From: Vibrio astriarenae
GTDB lineage: Bacteria > Pseudomonadota > Gammaproteobacteria > Enterobacterales > Vibrionaceae
Assembly: GCF_010587385.1 (NCBI RefSeq)
Contig: NZ_CP047476.1
Span: 434,001 to 498,000, forward strand
Direction: 5' to 3'
DNA length: 64,000 bases
Below the pieces are notes generated by a model. That model was not told the origin of the DNA and made no database searches. It was given only the letters and a program-made list of their open reading frames with translations. Shown in pieces: positions 59,001 to 62,000 of the stretch. Made by a program: the position numbers and the translations under genes. The first letter of the stretch is position 1, and the number at the start of each line of letters is the position of its first letter.

Positions 59001-62000
59001 AACTGGTTGACAATGGCGATGGAACATACTCGTTTACACCGAGCGAGCACTTCAGTGGTGATCTACAGCTAGGTTTCACTGTCTCTGATGGCGAAGCGGA
59101 AGTTAGTCAAACTCTAGATGTCCATGTTGAAGCAGTGGCAGATGCCCCAGACCTTGTTGTGACTGATGGTGAAGGCCAAGAGGTTGGAGACAGCACTATT
59201 GTCACTGAACCAGGTGGTACAGTAGAGCTTAATATTGGTGCTAGCTTAGTTGACCAAGATCTGTCAGAAACATTGACTGTCGAGGTTGATGGTATCCCTG
59301 AAGGTACCGTGGTTCGTTACGATAATGAGTCGGTACTTAACGACCAAGACAACGGTATTACCAGCTTCAATGACACCGAAATTACGGTCACTTTTGAAGG
59401 TGAAACGGCTGGATTCCAAAATGCAGCGGGTTACTACAAAGTTGATGAAGATGGCAATATCACGGGCGTAGAAGTGGTATACGAGAATGCCTCACAAGTC
59501 GGTGGCGGTGGTGATCTGCTACCAGGGCAAAGTTCATTTAGCTTCCCAATCGAAGAGGGTGAAAGCTTCAACTTGTTCTTGATTCCAAATGGCTTCAATC
59601 ATAATGACTTTGATGCAATGCAAGATGGTAGCTTCGAATTCAGAGATGCCAATGGCGAACCGGCGACGATGGATACCGTCGACCCGCAACTTGTGTTTGT
59701 CGGAGAAGATGGTGACGTTACAGTCGTTCAAGGTCAGTTTGGTGATGCGGTATTCCATGGTGGCTCAAGCTCAGACCTTAACCAAGATGGAATAGAACAT
59801 ACTCGCACAACGATCAATGAAGATGGCGAATTAGTTTACGGCTTCGAGGATCTGTATGGTGGCGGTGATGCGGATTACACCGACTTCAACTTCACTATTG
59901 ATGTCGGTGAGGTCAACAGTCAGATCTATAGTGGTGAGGTTACCGTAGGGGAAGACGGCAGCGTTGTTATCCCAACAACGGCTATCGACCAAACCATCGA
60001 ATTCGTCTTGCCAGAGGATGTGCAAGAGACATTTGATATTACTGTTAGTGCGACAGCAACAGAGTTGTCTAACGATGATGCTGAAACCGTAAGTCAAACG
60101 ATTACTATCGACATAGAACATGCTCCTGAAGCTGATGCAGTTTCGGCACAGGTTGACGAAGATGGTTCCATTATCATTACTCAAGAGGATCTATTGGCGA
60201 ATGCGACAGATCTGGATGGGGATGATCTAACTGCTCTCAATCTGTCAACTGATGATGAGAATGTCACTATTACCGATAATGGAGATGGTACCTACACCTT
60301 AACCCCAGATGCGGACTTTAATGGAGACATTGAGTTTACGTTCGATGTTTCGGATGGCGACCAAATTGTATCGACGGACCTTAACTTAACCGTTAATCCA
60401 GTTAATGATGCTCCGATACCTGAAGACAAAGCATATACCGTAGAAGAAGATGGCACTTTAACTTTCACTGATGAGCAGCTTCTTGAAAATGCGGTAGACA
60501 TTGATGGAGATGACTTAACAGTTGAGGGTGTTTCTTACACTGGTACTGATGGTGTGTTGAGTGACAATGGTGATGGAACATACACCTTTGCTCCGAATGA
60601 AAACTTCTCTGGTGATGTCGACTTTACGTTCAACGTCAGTGATGGCACAGACACCGTAACAGCAAACATTGATGTTCAAGTCACTGAGGTGAATGATCCA
60701 CCAGTTGCGGGACCAACGTCATACACGATCGATGAAGATAGCGTATTAACATTTAGTGAGTCTCAAGTACTTGCAAACGCTTCTGATGTTGACGGTGAAG
60801 TTGAACTTGTTGAAATCAGCTATGACGGTCCAGATGGTATTTTCTCGGTTAATGGAGACGGTACGTGTAGCTTCGCACCTAACGAGAACTTCAACGGTGA
60901 GGTTCAGTTAAACGTTGTCATTACCGATGATGATGGAGCAACGGTTGAGACGGTTGTCAATGTTGATGTCCTTCCAATCAATGACGCTCCAGTCTCGGGT
61001 AGCACAGCTTACACTGTAGATGAAGATGGCAGCATCACCATCAGCCAAGAGCAACTGTTATCTCAAACTTCAGATGTAGAGGGTGATGATTTAACGGCCT
61101 CGAACCTAACTGTAGATGGTAATGCCGAAGTGACGGCTAATGAGGATGGCTCGTTCACTATCACACCAGATGCTGATTGGAATGGTGACATCGACTTAAG
61201 CTTCGATATTACTGATGGCACTGACACGATTCAAGCCACTGCTGACTTGACGGTTAACCCAGTCAATGACTTACCTCAGCCAGAAGACCAAGCGTTTACG
61301 GTAGAGGAAGACGGAACGCTAACCTTTACTGATGCAGATCTACTGACCGGAGCAACAGACATCGACGGTGATGATTTATCCGTTGAAGGCGTTAGCTATA
61401 CCGGAACGGATGGTATCTTAACCGACAATGGAGATGGTACTTATAGCTTCGCCCCGAATGAAAACTTTAATGGTGATGTTGAGTTTACGTTTGATGTGAG
61501 CGATGGCACTGATACTGTGACTGCGAATGTCGATGTATCAGTAACACCAGTTGATGACGCGCCAACAGTAGAAGGCAACCTTGCTTACACTGTTAATGAA
61601 GATGGTGAAATTACCCTAAGTCAAGAGCAGTTACTATCGAACGTATCAGACGTAGAAGGTGACGATCTCACTGCGAGCAACCTTTCGGTTGATGGCAATG
61701 CTGAAGTCACAGCGAACGACGATGGTTCATTCACTATCACGCCGGACGCAGACTGGAATGGCGATATCGATATTAGCTTCGATGTTTCTGATGCCAACAA
61801 CGTAGTTCAAGCGCAAGCTGATTTAACTGTAAACCCAGTCAATGACTTACCTCAGCCAGAAGACCAAGCGTTTACGGTTGAAGAAGATGGTACGTTGACG
61901 TTTAGTGATGCTGACCTTCTGACAGGTGCCACTGATATCGATGGTGACGATCTAACTGTAGAAGGCATTAGTTACAGTGGAACAGATGGTATCTTGACGG

